NCBI GenBank assembly: GCA_007753675.1
Contig: CP036432.1
Span: 9,519,381-9,583,380 of the forward strand
From: Stieleria magnilauensis
GTDB taxonomy: Bacteria > Planctomycetota > Planctomycetia > Pirellulales > Pirellulaceae
Length of the DNA: 64,000 nt
Reading direction: 5' to 3'
Part shown: positions 52,757 to 62,513 of the stretch, one piece after another
Layout: the number at the start of each line of letters is the position of its first letter
How positions within the stretch are numbered: the first letter of the stretch is position 1
Notes under the pieces: generated by a model
What the model saw: the letters and a program-made list of their open reading frames with translations, nothing else
Told to the model about the DNA's origin: nothing
The model's database searches: none
Program-made: the position numbers and the translations under genes

Positions 52757-52762
52757 GAGGAG
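52757..52762 (+). promoter_or_regulatory. Shine-Dalgarno site of IS3 orfA
   Basis: GAGGAG, seven bases before ATG 52770. One of the few clear ribosome-binding sites in the window, and a sign of an imported gene. Confidence 0.7.
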
Positions 52763-52769
52763 AATTCTG

Positions 52770-53087
52770 ATGTCTCGAAAGAAACGACGTACCTTCACCG
52801 ACACGCAAAAAGCCGATGCTGTTCGAAGGCATCTGAAGGACCGAGTGCCGGTCTCGGAGATCGCCAACGAGCTCGATGTGCAACCTACGATGATCCACAA
52901 CTGGGTCAACGCAGTACTACAGAGAGCCGAGCAGGCTTTCAGCTCGCCACGGTCAGCTAAGGCCGAGTCCGCAAAGCAAGACGCGAAACTTCAAAAGCTT
53001 CGCGAAAAGCTGGACTCCAAAAACGAAGTGATCGCGGAGCTCATGGAGGAGAACATCCGAGCAAAAAAAGAAAATGGGGAGCTCTAA
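52770..53087 (+). CDS. IS3-family OrfA (helix-turn-helix)
   Basis: 105 residues. HTH of the transposase_8 type (FTDTQKADAVRRHLKDRVPVSEIANELDVQPTMIHNWV) followed by a leucine-zipper-like coiled coil (LREKLDSKNEVIAELMEEN). Seven As at 53063-53069 lie in codons GCA AAA AAA G, an A-AAA-AAG/A-AAA-AAA slippery run of the kind used for programmed -1 frameshifting in IS3 elements. The OrfB frame is open back to this run without a stop. Confidence 0.9.
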   Translation: MSRKKRRTFTDTQKADAVRRHLKDRVPVSEIANELDVQPTMIHNWVNAVLQRAEQAFSSPRSAKAESAKQDAKLQKLREKLDSKNEVIAELMEENIRAKKENGEL

Positions 53088-54055
53088 CCGGTCGCTGGGT
53101 TCCTCACGACACACGAGACCAGATCGTTGATTACATCAACTACTGGAAAGACCGCGCCGAACTCACCGCCAAGCAGTTGCTTGGATGGATCGATTTACCG
53201 GCGAACAAATTTCACACATGGAAGAAACGCTACGGCCAAGCCAACGAGCATAACGGAAAGATCCCTCGGGATTGGTGGCTCGAAGGCTGGGAGCGTCAGG
53301 CGATCATCGACTTCCACGACAAGAACCCGCTGGAAGGGTATCGCCGTTTGACGTTTATGATGCTTGATGACGACATCGTTGCGGTAAGCCCGTCAACGGT
53401 GTATCGCGTCTTGAAAAAAGCAGGACGGTTGGACCGGAAGTCCACGTCTGGATCTACCAAAGGAACAGGCTTCAAACACCCGGAAAAACCGCATCAGCAT
53501 TGGCATGTGGACATTTCCTACATCAATGTCGGAGGCACTTTTTACTATCTGATTACGGTTCTCGACGGCTACAGTCGCTACGTGGTGCACTTCGATCTTC
53601 GCGAGTCGATGACCGAAGTGGATGTGGAGATCGTTTGCCAAGCGGCGCTCGAAAAACACCCTGGCGTCACGCCGCGAATGATCAGCGATAACGGCCCACA
53701 GTTTATCGCGAAGGACTTCAAGGCGTTCGTCAAATTTCACTCGATGACGCACGTGACAACGAGCCCGTATTACCCGCAGAGCAACGGGAAGCTGGAGCGT
53801 TTTCACGGCACGATCAAGAAGGAATGTATCCGCCCAAATTGCCCTCGCAATCGGGAAGAGGCCATGAAACAAATTTCGGCGTACATGGTGCATTACAATA
53901 CCGTGAGGCTACACAGCGCGATTGGTTACATCACGCCTGCTGATTGCTTAAGCGGCTTGGCTGATGAGATTCAGGCCGAGCGTGATCGCAAACTCGAGGA
54001 AGCGCGTTTGCGACGCCGAGAAACATCCACCGAATCACTTGCAATGGCGAGTTGA
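53063..54055 (+). CDS. IS3-family OrfB/DDE integrase, made via -1 frameshift or internal ATG
   Basis: The ATG-initiated version starts at 53177 (292 residues), but the frame is open to the A-run at 53063, so an OrfAB fusion of ~428 residues is expected. DDE residues: Asp in WHVDISY, Asp in ISDNGPQF, Glu in GKLERFHG. Further signature YYPQSN before the Glu. The integrase core is intact, so transposition is possible. The A-run and -1 relation are seen directly; frameshift efficiency is inference. Confidence 0.92.
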   Translation, partial: KKRKWGALTGRWVPHDTRDQIVDYINYWKDRAELTAKQLLGWIDLPANKFHTWKKRYGQANEHNGKIPRDWWLEGWERQAIIDFHDKNPLEGYRRLTFMMLDDDIVAVSPSTVYRVLKKAGRLDRKSTSGSTKGTGFKHPEKPHQHWHVDISYINVGGTFYYLITVLDGYSRYVVHFDLRESMTEVDVEIVCQAALEKHPGVTPRMISDNGPQFIAKDFKAFVKFHSMTHVTTSPYYPQSNGKLERFHGTIKKECIRPNCPRNREEAMKQISAYMVHYNTVRLHSAIGYITPADCLSGLADEIQAERDRKLEEARLRRRETSTESLAMAS

Positions 54056-54269
54056 TGTGAGAGACTGAAACGACTTGGTCGGAGGATAGAGCTCTGGTGA
54101 GGACCAACTCAAGCGCCGTGCCAAGTCAAACGTCGAAGGGTGGCGGTATCACTTGGTGCGGTCCTCTTCCCTTCGATGTTTGCTCAATGCGAAAAAACTT
54201 CGGGCACGATGCCCGATCTTACCGGCCGGATGCCGCCACCCTGTTCAACTCACTGGACCGCAAATTCCA

Positions 54270-54962
54270 ATTTCCGTTGAACCAAGACAGTTTCGCGATG
54301 ATCATCGCAATCGATCCGTTGAAGAGTTTGTCATCATCCCAAAGATCCGCGTAGCCAGGCATGGATTGATGCAATAACGCTCGCAACTGTACTTGCACCC
54401 GTGCGCGTTGCTTGACCAAATTGCGACGCTGCCGACAAAGACGTTGCAGTGACAGGTGGGTTTCATCAACGGGCAAGATCGCCAATCCGTATCCGTTGAT
54501 GGCGGCGTGAAAAATCGCTTCGAGATCGTTAGGGTCAGTCTTATTGTTGGGGTGAAGCGTCTCTCGATAGTGCGAAGACGCGAAGGGGTGAACCGTCCTT
54601 GTGTCGTACCCCGCTTTGCGAAACGCTTGCTGCACGGGTTTGTGGTAGACACCGGTCATCTCGACGGCGACAATGGAGTCGAGGATCCCTTCGGCTTGAC
54701 AAGCTGCATCAACGAGTTGGACCATTGCTGCGAGAGCGCCAGCACTGTGCTCGACCGAAGTTGGTTCGACAATGACACGACCAAAGAAGTCACAGAGCAT
54801 CCAGATCGACCGTCGCTTGGCACAGTCCACCGAAACGATACCGAATTTCTGAGGGCCTGCCTGTTGGACTCGTTCCTGGATGACACCGGATGGCTTTCCG
54901 ATGTAGCGTCGCTTGGTAGCCTTGCAGGCGGATTTTCGACTAGATTTTTTCGTAACGGCCAT
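54270..54962 (-). pseudogene. IS110-type transposase, N-terminal fragment
   Basis: Minus strand, start ATG 54962. A basic N-terminal leader (~35 residues) is followed by the RuvC-like DEDD domain: FGIVSVDCAKRRSIW, IVAVEMTGVYHKPV, NNKTDPNDLEAIF. Read-through past 54270 would enter IS3 sequence and stop at 54219. Exactly 231 codons are retained. Joined to the fragment at 52718, the protein reads SWFNGN-SMGGK, in frame, so the copy was intact before the IS3 insertion. Confidence 0.87.
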
Positions 54963-55357
54963 TTGAGTTCTCTACAAATTGGAAGTGTTGAAAAGTTCTT
55001 CCAATTGAGCACTCGAATGGTCTTTGTCTAGATTTTTCACGATCTAGGGGCATACCAGGGCTGGGGATGAGGGGGCTTGGGATCGATTCAGTAGCCATCT
55101 CACCAGGCTCAGAACAGATGGTTGGGCGGTTGTACTTGATAGCGTTGCGGCCTCTATGTTGTGCCCCTCACCCCCAGCCCCTCTCCCCAAAAAACGCTCG
55201 ACGCTTTGCGTCTTTGGCGTTTTGTGGGGAGAGGGGAGCCAGTGTATTTAATAGAGATCCGGCACTCATGAAATCGACATCCCGGAGGGATGTCAGCGAA
55301 ACACCGGAGGGCTCGCGCCCTACCGCTAAAAAATACTTCACGGCGTAGCCTCAAAGG
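54963..55357. other. Region between the IS110 fragment and the first MscS gene
   Basis: No gene. Starts with the likely non-coding left end of the IS110-type element (up to roughly 55040-55060, unresolved). Contains a hairpin at 55177-55237 and a half-copy of the GGCTCGCGCC repeat (about 55300-55340). Confidence 0.45.
55177..55237. terminator. Hairpin between mobile element and MscS gene
   Basis: GCCCCTCTCCCCAAAAAACGC pairs with GCGTTTTGTGGGGAGAGGGG (about 19-20 bp, one mismatch) around a ~19-nt loop. CCCTCACCCCCAGCCCCTCTCCCC-like text is common in repeats of many bacteria. It could end transcription of the minus-strand MscS gene, whose stop is at 55358-55360; alternatively it is a dispersed repeat. 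Confidence 0.55.
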
Positions 55358-58300
55358 TCAATCGTTTCCGCGGCGGATGGACAGCGGCAACGCGTTGCCG
55401 TCGCCAAGGACGTCCACGTGCACGTCTCTCTGGGGGAACGGAATCGTGATACCGGCTTTGGCAAAGGCGTCCGCGATCGCGGTGTTGATCTGGTGCGTCA
55501 CTTCGATCCGGTTGTCCAGTTTTTCGAGAAAGAACCGGACGGCAAAGTTCAACGAGCTGTCACCGAACGTGTCGAAATTGATCAAGGGCGGCGGATCGGT
55601 GAGCACCTGAGGATGGGACCGCACGACTTTGTAGAGCAGTTCGCGGACCTGATCGGGATCGCTGCCGTACTCCACACCGACTTCGATGGTCAACCGGTTG
55701 ATGACGTTGGTGAGCGACCAGTTGAGCAACTTTTGCGTGATCAGATCTTTGTTCGGAATCACCAACTCTTTGCGGTCCCAGTTGGTGACCGTCGTGGCGC
55801 GCATTTGAATGCGAGATACGATTCCGGTGGTGCCATCGATCGTGACCACATCGCCGACGCGGACGGGGCGTTCGAGCAGCAAGATGATTCCCGAGACGAA
55901 GTTCGCTACGATTTCCTGCAACCCGAATCCGAGACCGACCGATGCGGCTGCCAGCAGCCAACCGAGTTGGTTGTAGGGCACGCTCAGGAGGCTCAAAATA
56001 ATAAAACTGCCCACGACAACGATCACGTAGCGCATCAAGGTGGCGATCGCGTAGCGTGCTCCGCCGTCGAGCGAGGTTCTGCCACGGACCATCAATTCGA
56101 ACACGCGTGGGACGACGCCCGTCGCATAGACCATCAACGCCAGGCCGAGCAAACTGTACAGCACGTCGAGCAGGCTGACCGTTTCGATGTTCTCGCCGGT
56201 CCCGACGTTCCAGATCGTCACGTCGTCAAAATACGCCAGCGCGGGGACCAAATCACTCCAGATCCATCCGAGTCCGACCAGCACCATCAGCGACGCCAGG
56301 ACGAAGACGGTTTGTCGCCCCTGTTCGTCCAGGGTATCCAGGTCACCGACTTCTTCCTCTTCCAAGACGATGCCGACCGAGTTGGCCACCGGTTGGGATT
56401 CCGAGTTCTCCATTTCCTTGAGTTTTCGCTGCCGCAATTCCATCGCTTTTCGCCGTGCCAAATCGCGCCGCCGCAGCATCAACCAACGCGTCAGCAGCCC
56501 GTACACCAGAACCGTGGCCACCAGCAACAAGAATGTCATCTGAAGCGAATGGCCTAACCGAAAGGTCGTTTCCAGATAGCCGGCCAATGCCATCATCGCG
56601 AACAAGACCGGCAGCAAGACGGCGATGGCCCACAGCACCTTTCGCATTCGATACACCAAGGACTTGGGATGATCGAGAACGAGTTGCACGTGCAGCGGAC
56701 TGCGTTGGCGGAGCATCAAATGGTGAAAGACTGCGGTGACCAGAAACAGTGCCGTCGACAGGACCCGAATCGCAAAGATCCGAACACTGGGCTCGGGATG
56801 CTCAGAAAAAAGGCCCATCGGAAAGACGATCAATCCGCCCAGCCAGGTGTACCAACGCAGGTGTCGCCGCAGATGCTTGCGCAATGCTTCCGTCCATCCG
56901 AAATGGCACTCGGCAACGCCGTGGTCGCGACACACTTTCGCCAGCAGTTCGCGCGAGGCGACGTAGAGTGCGGACATGGCCAGGGCGAACCCGAGCCCGC
57001 GGACGAAGGGATCGGGTGGTGAGGTTTTTAGAATCAGATAAGCGAACGTCCCCAGGCAAACGGGCCAGACCATCGCGACGATAAACGTTGCCGCCAAGGC
57101 CCGCAGGGTGGACTCGAAACCGACATTGATTTTCGTCGCCTCGTCGCCTTCATACTTGATCCGTCGCCGCGCCCAAGCACGACCAAAGAGCACCGCAAAG
57201 GCGAGCACCACCAACGCCAGCGATGGCAACGGTTTGAGAGTGACCGTCAGCACCATCTGCTCGACGGCCTTGGCCCAGGACGCCGGCGAACTGACCCACT
57301 GGAGCAACTCCGGAGCGACCGTCAATTCTTCGAGCGAAATCGTCGGCGCGTCTTTGGTCCAGAATAAATGGACGTCGATGGTATTGGTGAACTGATCGAT
57401 CAACAGAATCAATTCGTGCCGCTGTGTGTCGCTGGTCAACATTGACTGCAGGACCGCGTTTTGAGATTGCAGCGTTTCCTCGATCAATTGGCGGCGTTTT
57501 CGAACCAACACCCATTCCGCCTCGGCGCTGCTCAACTCGCTCCAAGCGATCTCCGTTGTATCCCAGTCGACCGACGGAGCTTCGCGTTGATCAAGCCACT
57601 GGTTGATATCGGTAAGTTCGTCTTCCAGGCGAAACGAACTGAGTTGGTATTCTTCGACCTTCTTGTTCAGATCGTCGCGGGGGCGAAACTTGTTCCTCAG
57701 CGTTTTCGCCTCTTCCCGCTGCTGACGAAGGATCACGCCCAAGGCATCGGTCAGCCCGACCGCATCGATTCGTTCTTGGGATGACTTTTGATCGGCCTTG
57801 ACTTCGTCAATCGCGGCTTGCACCGCCACCAAGTTCTGTTGCGTTTGGGCGGCTTGCTCGATCAACTGCTTTTGGATGTCAGCAAGTTCAACGTTTTCCT
57901 CGGCTAAACTCTTCAGACTTTTGGGCACGGCGTTGACCGTTTGTTCCAAATTCGCGGCGGTCGCCTGGACCTGGTCTTTTTGCATTTCCAAAACCGCCGC
58001 CTGTAGCATTTCGGTCTGGCGACGCAGTTGTGCGACGTTAGCTTCGGCCAGTTTTCGCTCCAGCGGCAACAGATCGACCGTCGCGGTGTAGGCCGCCTGC
58101 TCGTTTTGAAGCGACTCGATCCGGGTGGACAGTTCTTCGGCCCGGGTGGCCAACAACGTTTTCCGCGTCTGGGACTCGATCGCAGATTCATTGACCGGCG
58201 CCGGCTGGGATTGCTGTTTGGAGACCTCGGTGCGTTCGCGTTCGGCATCGGTCAACTGGCTGGGAATTTCCGTCAGCCGCGTCCGCCGGCGCACCGATTC

Positions 58301-58789
58301 GGCCGTCAGGTCCGTCACCTGTTTGCTGGCGGCGGCAAGTTCGGCTTTCAGTGTGGCCAAATTTTGCGTCGCATCGGCGAGGCTTAAATTGGGATCGATT
58401 TTGGGTTCACTGCTCGCCAAGGCATCCAGTTTTGCTTGTATCTCGGCTCGACGCGTCGCCACACCGCCAATCATCTGCGCGTACTGTTTGGCCAATTCCT
58501 GCTGGCTTTGCCCCTGCTGCAACGTTTTTTTGGCCTGTTGCAACATTGCCGCCAGCCGAGCTTTGGTTGCATCGTCCAGATCCGTCTTCAGTTCAAGTGC
58601 CGCCAAATCGGCATCAATCGAATCGGCGGTGGGACCGTTCGAAGCGACGACCGGCGAGACAGGAGTTGTTGGGGTTGCATCCTGGCCGTTACACGCCCAT
58701 GACAAAACCAGGACCAACAGAAGGGTCATGCATTGCAAGCAAAGCGGACGACGGGTCGGTGGGGCAAGCGGCATTTCGGCGGACGTCAT
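55358..58789 (-). CDS. Giant MscS-family mechanosensitive channel (MscK-like)
   Basis: About 1143 residues from ATG 58789 (TTG 58807 lies in frame upstream). The signal peptide is around MTLLLVLVLSWACNG. A long Gln/Ala/Glu/Lys coiled-coil periplasmic region covers ~50-470, and about ten membrane helices lie in ~510-950. MscS core at the C-terminus: pore helix ASVGLGFGLQEIVANFVSGI, LLLERPVRVGDVVTIDG, NWDRKELVIPNKDLI, and the beta/alpha-beta domain ending in PFPQRDVHV. Resembles MscK/KefA-type proteins that release osmolytes on membrane stretch. Transcribed divergently from the second such gene. Confidence 0.9.
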   Translation of the reverse strand: MTSAEMPLAPPTRRPLCLQCMTLLLVLVLSWACNGQDATPTTPVSPVVASNGPTADSIDADLAALELKTDLDDATKARLAAMLQQAKKTLQQGQSQQELAKQYAQMIGGVATRRAEIQAKLDALASSEPKIDPNLSLADATQNLATLKAELAAASKQVTDLTAESVRRRTRLTEIPSQLTDAERERTEVSKQQSQPAPVNESAIESQTRKTLLATRAEELSTRIESLQNEQAAYTATVDLLPLERKLAEANVAQLRRQTEMLQAAVLEMQKDQVQATAANLEQTVNAVPKSLKSLAEENVELADIQKQLIEQAAQTQQNLVAVQAAIDEVKADQKSSQERIDAVGLTDALGVILRQQREEAKTLRNKFRPRDDLNKKVEEYQLSSFRLEDELTDINQWLDQREAPSVDWDTTEIAWSELSSAEAEWVLVRKRRQLIEETLQSQNAVLQSMLTSDTQRHELILLIDQFTNTIDVHLFWTKDAPTISLEELTVAPELLQWVSSPASWAKAVEQMVLTVTLKPLPSLALVVLAFAVLFGRAWARRRIKYEGDEATKINVGFESTLRALAATFIVAMVWPVCLGTFAYLILKTSPPDPFVRGLGFALAMSALYVASRELLAKVCRDHGVAECHFGWTEALRKHLRRHLRWYTWLGGLIVFPMGLFSEHPEPSVRIFAIRVLSTALFLVTAVFHHLMLRQRSPLHVQLVLDHPKSLVYRMRKVLWAIAVLLPVLFAMMALAGYLETTFRLGHSLQMTFLLLVATVLVYGLLTRWLMLRRRDLARRKAMELRQRKLKEMENSESQPVANSVGIVLEEEEVGDLDTLDEQGRQTVFVLASLMVLVGLGWIWSDLVPALAYFDDVTIWNVGTGENIETVSLLDVLYSLLGLALMVYATGVVPRVFELMVRGRTSLDGGARYAIATLMRYVIVVVGSFIILSLLSVPYNQLGWLLAAASVGLGFGLQEIVANFVSGIILLLERPVRVGDVVTIDGTTGIVSRIQMRATTVTNWDRKELVIPNKDLITQKLLNWSLTNVINRLTIEVGVEYGSDPDQVRELLYKVVRSHPQVLTDPPPLINFDTFGDSSLNFAVRFFLEKLDNRIEVTHQINTAIADAFAKAGITIPFPQRDVHVDVLGDGNALPLSIRRGND

Positions 58790-58991
58790 GGGGGATCTGG
58801 GAGTCAAAACAGCGTGCTTGATTCAGCGTTTCGCGACAGTCCACGCATCATAGCGACAGCGTCCAGGATTCGAAGTGCGTCAGTGGCTCACGAAACGACT
58901 TGCCGCGATCTGCCTTCCTGACGTAGTGTCACCGCTGCGGTTTGGCAGACCGCCGCGCGTTCCTCATCACGATTCAGGCAGGAGGCCTGCT
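58790..58991. promoter_or_regulatory. Divergent promoter region of the two MscS genes
   Basis: About 200 bp between the two start codons; it must hold both promoters. No clear -35/-10 pair was identified by eye. Confidence 0.5.
58980..58985 (+). promoter_or_regulatory. Shine-Dalgarno site that fixes a TTG start
   Basis: AGGAGG at 58980-58985, six bases before TTG 58992 and nine before TTG 58995. It favours these starts over the GTG at 58875, whose upstream residues do not form a signal peptide. Confidence 0.65.
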
Positions 58992-61900
58992 TTGTTGTCT
59001 CATTCGATCAAGTGTCGGGTTTTGTTTGCGTTGACGCTCAGCTGTGTAGTGGCCGTAGCGCTCGATGTGCCGGCGGCCGACGGCAGCACCCCGGTTGGTC
59101 CACTGCAGGCCGAATCGCGTCCGCAGTCCCCCACGTTGACGGTGGAGCAGATCAACCAGCGGCTGCAAACGGTTGACCAAGACGCGACGCTCCCCCCCGA
59201 CGTCCGGAACTCCGTCTTGGAATCGTATCGAGCCGCGTTGGCGGACTTGAAAGCGGCCCAAGAATTAACCCGCCAGCGAGAAGAGTTTGCCGCCGAAGCG
59301 GAAGCCGCCGGCGCGAAAGCCGAGCGCATTCGCGGAAAACTGGAGGAATTAAAAACCAAGCAACCGGCCATCGACCCCCAGCTAAAATTGGTCGAACTGG
59401 AACAGCAACTGGCACAGCTGGAGGTTCAGCTGGCGACGCAAAAACAAAACCGACTGACCGCCGAATCGGAATCCCAGACCCGATCGCAGCGGCGCAAAGA
59501 AATTCGATCTCGGTTGGTGCAGTTGCAACAGAAACTCGAAGAGACGCGACGCAACCGGCTCCCCGAGGCCACCACCGAGCCGACGGCGTTGACCACGCCG
59601 CTGACCACGGCCCGACAAGTCCGCGCCGAGACCAGCCAGCATGTCCTGGAAATGGAGATCCCGACGCTCGAAGCGGAACTGGCCAAGTATGACGCCGAAG
59701 AAGCGCTCGGCATCGTCCAGCTGCGATCGGATTTGGCAGCCAAGCAGGTGATGTTTACCGAAAAGAGTCTCGAGGCGTTGGGGGTTCGCATCAAGGCGGC
59801 ACGCGAGCTCGCCGCGGCCGAATCGGTCCGCAAGGCAAAGCTCGAAGCAATCGAAGCGGCACCCTCGCTGCGGGCGTTTGCCCAGCAGAACCAGGCGTTG
59901 GCCGAAAGTGCCAAGCGGGTCGCCGACTCACTGGCGACGGCCGAACAGGACCTGAAAGCGTCCACCGAAGTCCACGAGCGATTGGCCAAGCAATTCAAGA
60001 CCACGAAGAACAAGGTGGAGTTGGTGGGTTTGACCAGCTCGGTGGGCGCCTTGCTCCGCAAACAACGCTCCACCTTGCCCGACGTTCGACAGCGAAAGAC
60101 CGCAGTGGCCAACCGCCAGACGTTGATCAATGACGCCCAGTACGAACTGTTTGAATACGACGACGAACGTCAAGCGATCGCGGACACCGAATCCTGCATC
60201 GCCGAGATGATCAAGCACCCGACCAGCGGTCGAGATATCACGGTGCTCAAGTCGGCCGCCCAAGAACTGCTGGCCCGAAAACAGGAATACCTGGACGCAT
60301 TGATCCGGACCAGCAACCAGTACTTCGACGCACTCGTGGAGCTGGATTTCGAAGACCGCCAGATCATCACATTGACCGCCGAGTACGAAAACTACATTGA
60401 CGAACGCGTGCTGTGGATCCGTAGTGCACGATTCCTCTCCGATGACTTCGCGATCGAAACGACCGACAAGCAGCTGCTGGACGGCAAAGCATGGTTGGGT
60501 CTGGGAACCCACCTGGCCACCGATGCGCGCAAGAGTTTCCCCTTGTACCTGTTGGCCGCAGCGGTGATGGGCGTGCTGACGGTACGCCGCAAACGCATGC
60601 GGGGGCGGATCAAGCATGCCGGCGAGATTGCGTTCAAGGCGAATTGCCAATCGATGGTTCCGACGGTGCTGACCTTGGGGCTGACGATCGTCATTTCCGC
60701 GGCCGGTCCCTTGCTGTGTGTGTTTCTCGGCTGGCGGCTGAATGCTTCCCACGGCGGCGACCTGTTCATCAAGGGAGTCTCGCGCGGGCTATTCGGAGTC
60801 GCCGCGATCTGGTTGGCGCTGGAATGTCTGCGCCAGGTCTGTCGGCCGTTGGGGTTGGCGGAAAACCATTTTCGCTGGAGCCGCAGTGTGACGACCACGG
60901 TCCGCCGGGAACTCCGCCAGCTGATGGGTTTCGCGTTGCCGATCATGTTTGTCACCGGGTTATTGTCGGTGACCGATTCGTCGCACGGTCGCAATTCGGT
61001 CGAGCGACTGGCCTACATCGCTGGCATGATCGTGTTGGCGGTGTTCCTGTATCGCATCCTCAGTCCCGGCGGCGTGCTGCGTGATTACCTGACGACCCAC
61101 AAATCTGAATGGGCCAGCCGGCTTCGGTACGTCTGGGGGATTTCGGCGGCGAGCGTTCCCGTGACGTTGGGGCTATTGGCAACGTTTGGTTATTACTACA
61201 CGGCCGAGGTACTGTTCTGGCGTGTTTTTGCGACCGCCCTGTTCGTCTCCGTCTTGTTGGTGTTGCGTTCGATGTTTCTGAGAATGTTGATGCTTCGTCG
61301 GCGTTCGCTGAGCATCGCCCAATCACGTCAACGTGCCGCGGCGGCCTCGTCGGGGACAGACGACGAGGGGCGTCAATCGGTTGCCGGCATCGTGACCACG
61401 ACGCCGGAAAGCGACATCTCGACCCACAGTCTGCAAACACAACGATTGGTCAACAGCGCGTTGATCGCTGCATCGGTCATCGGCCTGTGGTGCATTTGGG
61501 TGCAGGTCTTGCCTGCCCTTGGGATGCTGGACAAATACGAATTGTGGGGCGGATCGAAGACACCGACCGTCGCCGCAGCGGCAGTTCCGGCGGTCGGACT
61601 GGTCCCCGGGCAAGACGCGTTGGAAAGCTCCGCGAAAACCGTGGACGCGACCGGCGAGTCCACCGACGTCGTCACGGCGTCGGACTTGGCATTGGCCATC
61701 CTGCTCGCCTTTGTCACGTTCGTGTTGGCCAAAAACGGTCCGGGCTTGCTGGAAATCTCGGTGCTTCAGCAACTGCCAGTCGATCAATCGGTGCGTTATG
61801 CGATCACCACCCTGGTCAGCTATGCGATCGTGCTGGCGGGGACGATCGCGACCTGTTCGACGATCGGCCTGCAGTGGTCACAAATCCAATGGCTGGCGAC

Positions 61901-62513
61901 GGCATTGACCTTCGGATTGGCGTTCGGGTTGCAGGAGATGTTTGCGAATTTCGTGGCGGGTTTGATCATCTTGCTGGAACGTCCGATCCGCGTGGGCGAT
62001 GTGGTGACGGTCGATGATGTCACCGGCGTGGTCTCCAAGATCCGCATCCGAGCCACCTCGATCACCAACTGGGACCGCAAGGAATACGTCGTTCCCAACA
62101 AGGAATTCATCACCGGTCGGTTGCTCAACTGGACGCTGTCGGACAAGGTCAATCGAATCGTGATCGAGGTCGGTCTGGCGTATGGATCCGACACCGAACG
62201 GGCCCGCGAGATCCTGCTCAAAACGGCCAACGACCACCCGCTGATTCTCGACGATCCGCCTTCGATCGCGACGTTTGAAGGGTTCGGCGACAACGCATTG
62301 AACCTCTCGTTGCGGACCTACCTTCCGACCCTGGACAATCGGCTCGAAGTGATTCATCAGCTGCACACCCAGATCGATCAAGCGTTCCGCCGGGCGGGAA
62401 TCGAAGTCGCCTTCCCGCAACGCGATCTGCACATTCGCACCATGCCGGCGGCGGCCGCCTTGGGGCTGGAGGGAGATCGTCAGCAGTCCAAGTCGATCAG
62501 CGAAGCGGCGTAG
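58992..62513 (+). CDS. Giant MscS-family mechanosensitive channel (MscK-like), divergent partner
   Basis: About 1173 residues from TTG 58992 (or 58995), supported by AGGAGG; GTG 58875 is the alternative. Signal peptide VLFALTLSCVVAVALDVPAADG, then a periplasmic Ala/Glu/Arg coiled coil (~50-470), then ~10 helices from residue ~500. MscS core: TALTFGLAFGLQEMFANFVAGLI, LLERPIRVGDVVTVDD, TNWDRKEYVVPNKEFITG, and FPQRDLHI. A low-complexity Ala/Gly/Val segment interrupts the helices at ~860-890 (VAAAAVPAVGLVPGQ). Paralogue of the gene on the other side of the shared promoter region; the pair is probably a duplication that later diverged. Confidence 0.9.
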   Translation: MLSHSIKCRVLFALTLSCVVAVALDVPAADGSTPVGPLQAESRPQSPTLTVEQINQRLQTVDQDATLPPDVRNSVLESYRAALADLKAAQELTRQREEFAAEAEAAGAKAERIRGKLEELKTKQPAIDPQLKLVELEQQLAQLEVQLATQKQNRLTAESESQTRSQRRKEIRSRLVQLQQKLEETRRNRLPEATTEPTALTTPLTTARQVRAETSQHVLEMEIPTLEAELAKYDAEEALGIVQLRSDLAAKQVMFTEKSLEALGVRIKAARELAAAESVRKAKLEAIEAAPSLRAFAQQNQALAESAKRVADSLATAEQDLKASTEVHERLAKQFKTTKNKVELVGLTSSVGALLRKQRSTLPDVRQRKTAVANRQTLINDAQYELFEYDDERQAIADTESCIAEMIKHPTSGRDITVLKSAAQELLARKQEYLDALIRTSNQYFDALVELDFEDRQIITLTAEYENYIDERVLWIRSARFLSDDFAIETTDKQLLDGKAWLGLGTHLATDARKSFPLYLLAAAVMGVLTVRRKRMRGRIKHAGEIAFKANCQSMVPTVLTLGLTIVISAAGPLLCVFLGWRLNASHGGDLFIKGVSRGLFGVAAIWLALECLRQVCRPLGLAENHFRWSRSVTTTVRRELRQLMGFALPIMFVTGLLSVTDSSHGRNSVERLAYIAGMIVLAVFLYRILSPGGVLRDYLTTHKSEWASRLRYVWGISAASVPVTLGLLATFGYYYTAEVLFWRVFATALFVSVLLVLRSMFLRMLMLRRRSLSIAQSRQRAAAASSGTDDEGRQSVAGIVTTTPESDISTHSLQTQRLVNSALIAASVIGLWCIWVQVLPALGMLDKYELWGGSKTPTVAAAAVPAVGLVPGQDALESSAKTVDATGESTDVVTASDLALAILLAFVTFVLAKNGPGLLEISVLQQLPVDQSVRYAITTLVSYAIVLAGTIATCSTIGLQWSQIQWLATALTFGLAFGLQEMFANFVAGLIILLERPIRVGDVVTVDDVTGVVSKIRIRATSITNWDRKEYVVPNKEFITGRLLNWTLSDKVNRIVIEVGLAYGSDTERAREILLKTANDHPLILDDPPSIATFEGFGDNALNLSLRTYLPTLDNRLEVIHQLHTQIDQAFRRAGIEVAFPQRDLHIRTMPAAAALGLEGDRQQSKSISEAA

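Larger units (their letters stand above)
52722..54269 (+). mobile_element. IS3-family element inserted in the IS110-type transposase gene
   Basis: Length 1548 bp. Ends: GGAATTTTGTCTCCGGTGAG at the left, and the reverse complement of the right end reads TGGAATTTGCGGTCCAGTGAG; an extended comparison gives about 20 of 25 matching positions. Direct duplication ATT at both sides (52719-52721 and 54270-54272). Carries orfA (52770) and orfB (to 54055) in -1 relation, and 214 bp of non-coding right end with a small hairpin (CGGGCACGATGCCCG, about 54203-54217). Confidence 0.88.
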
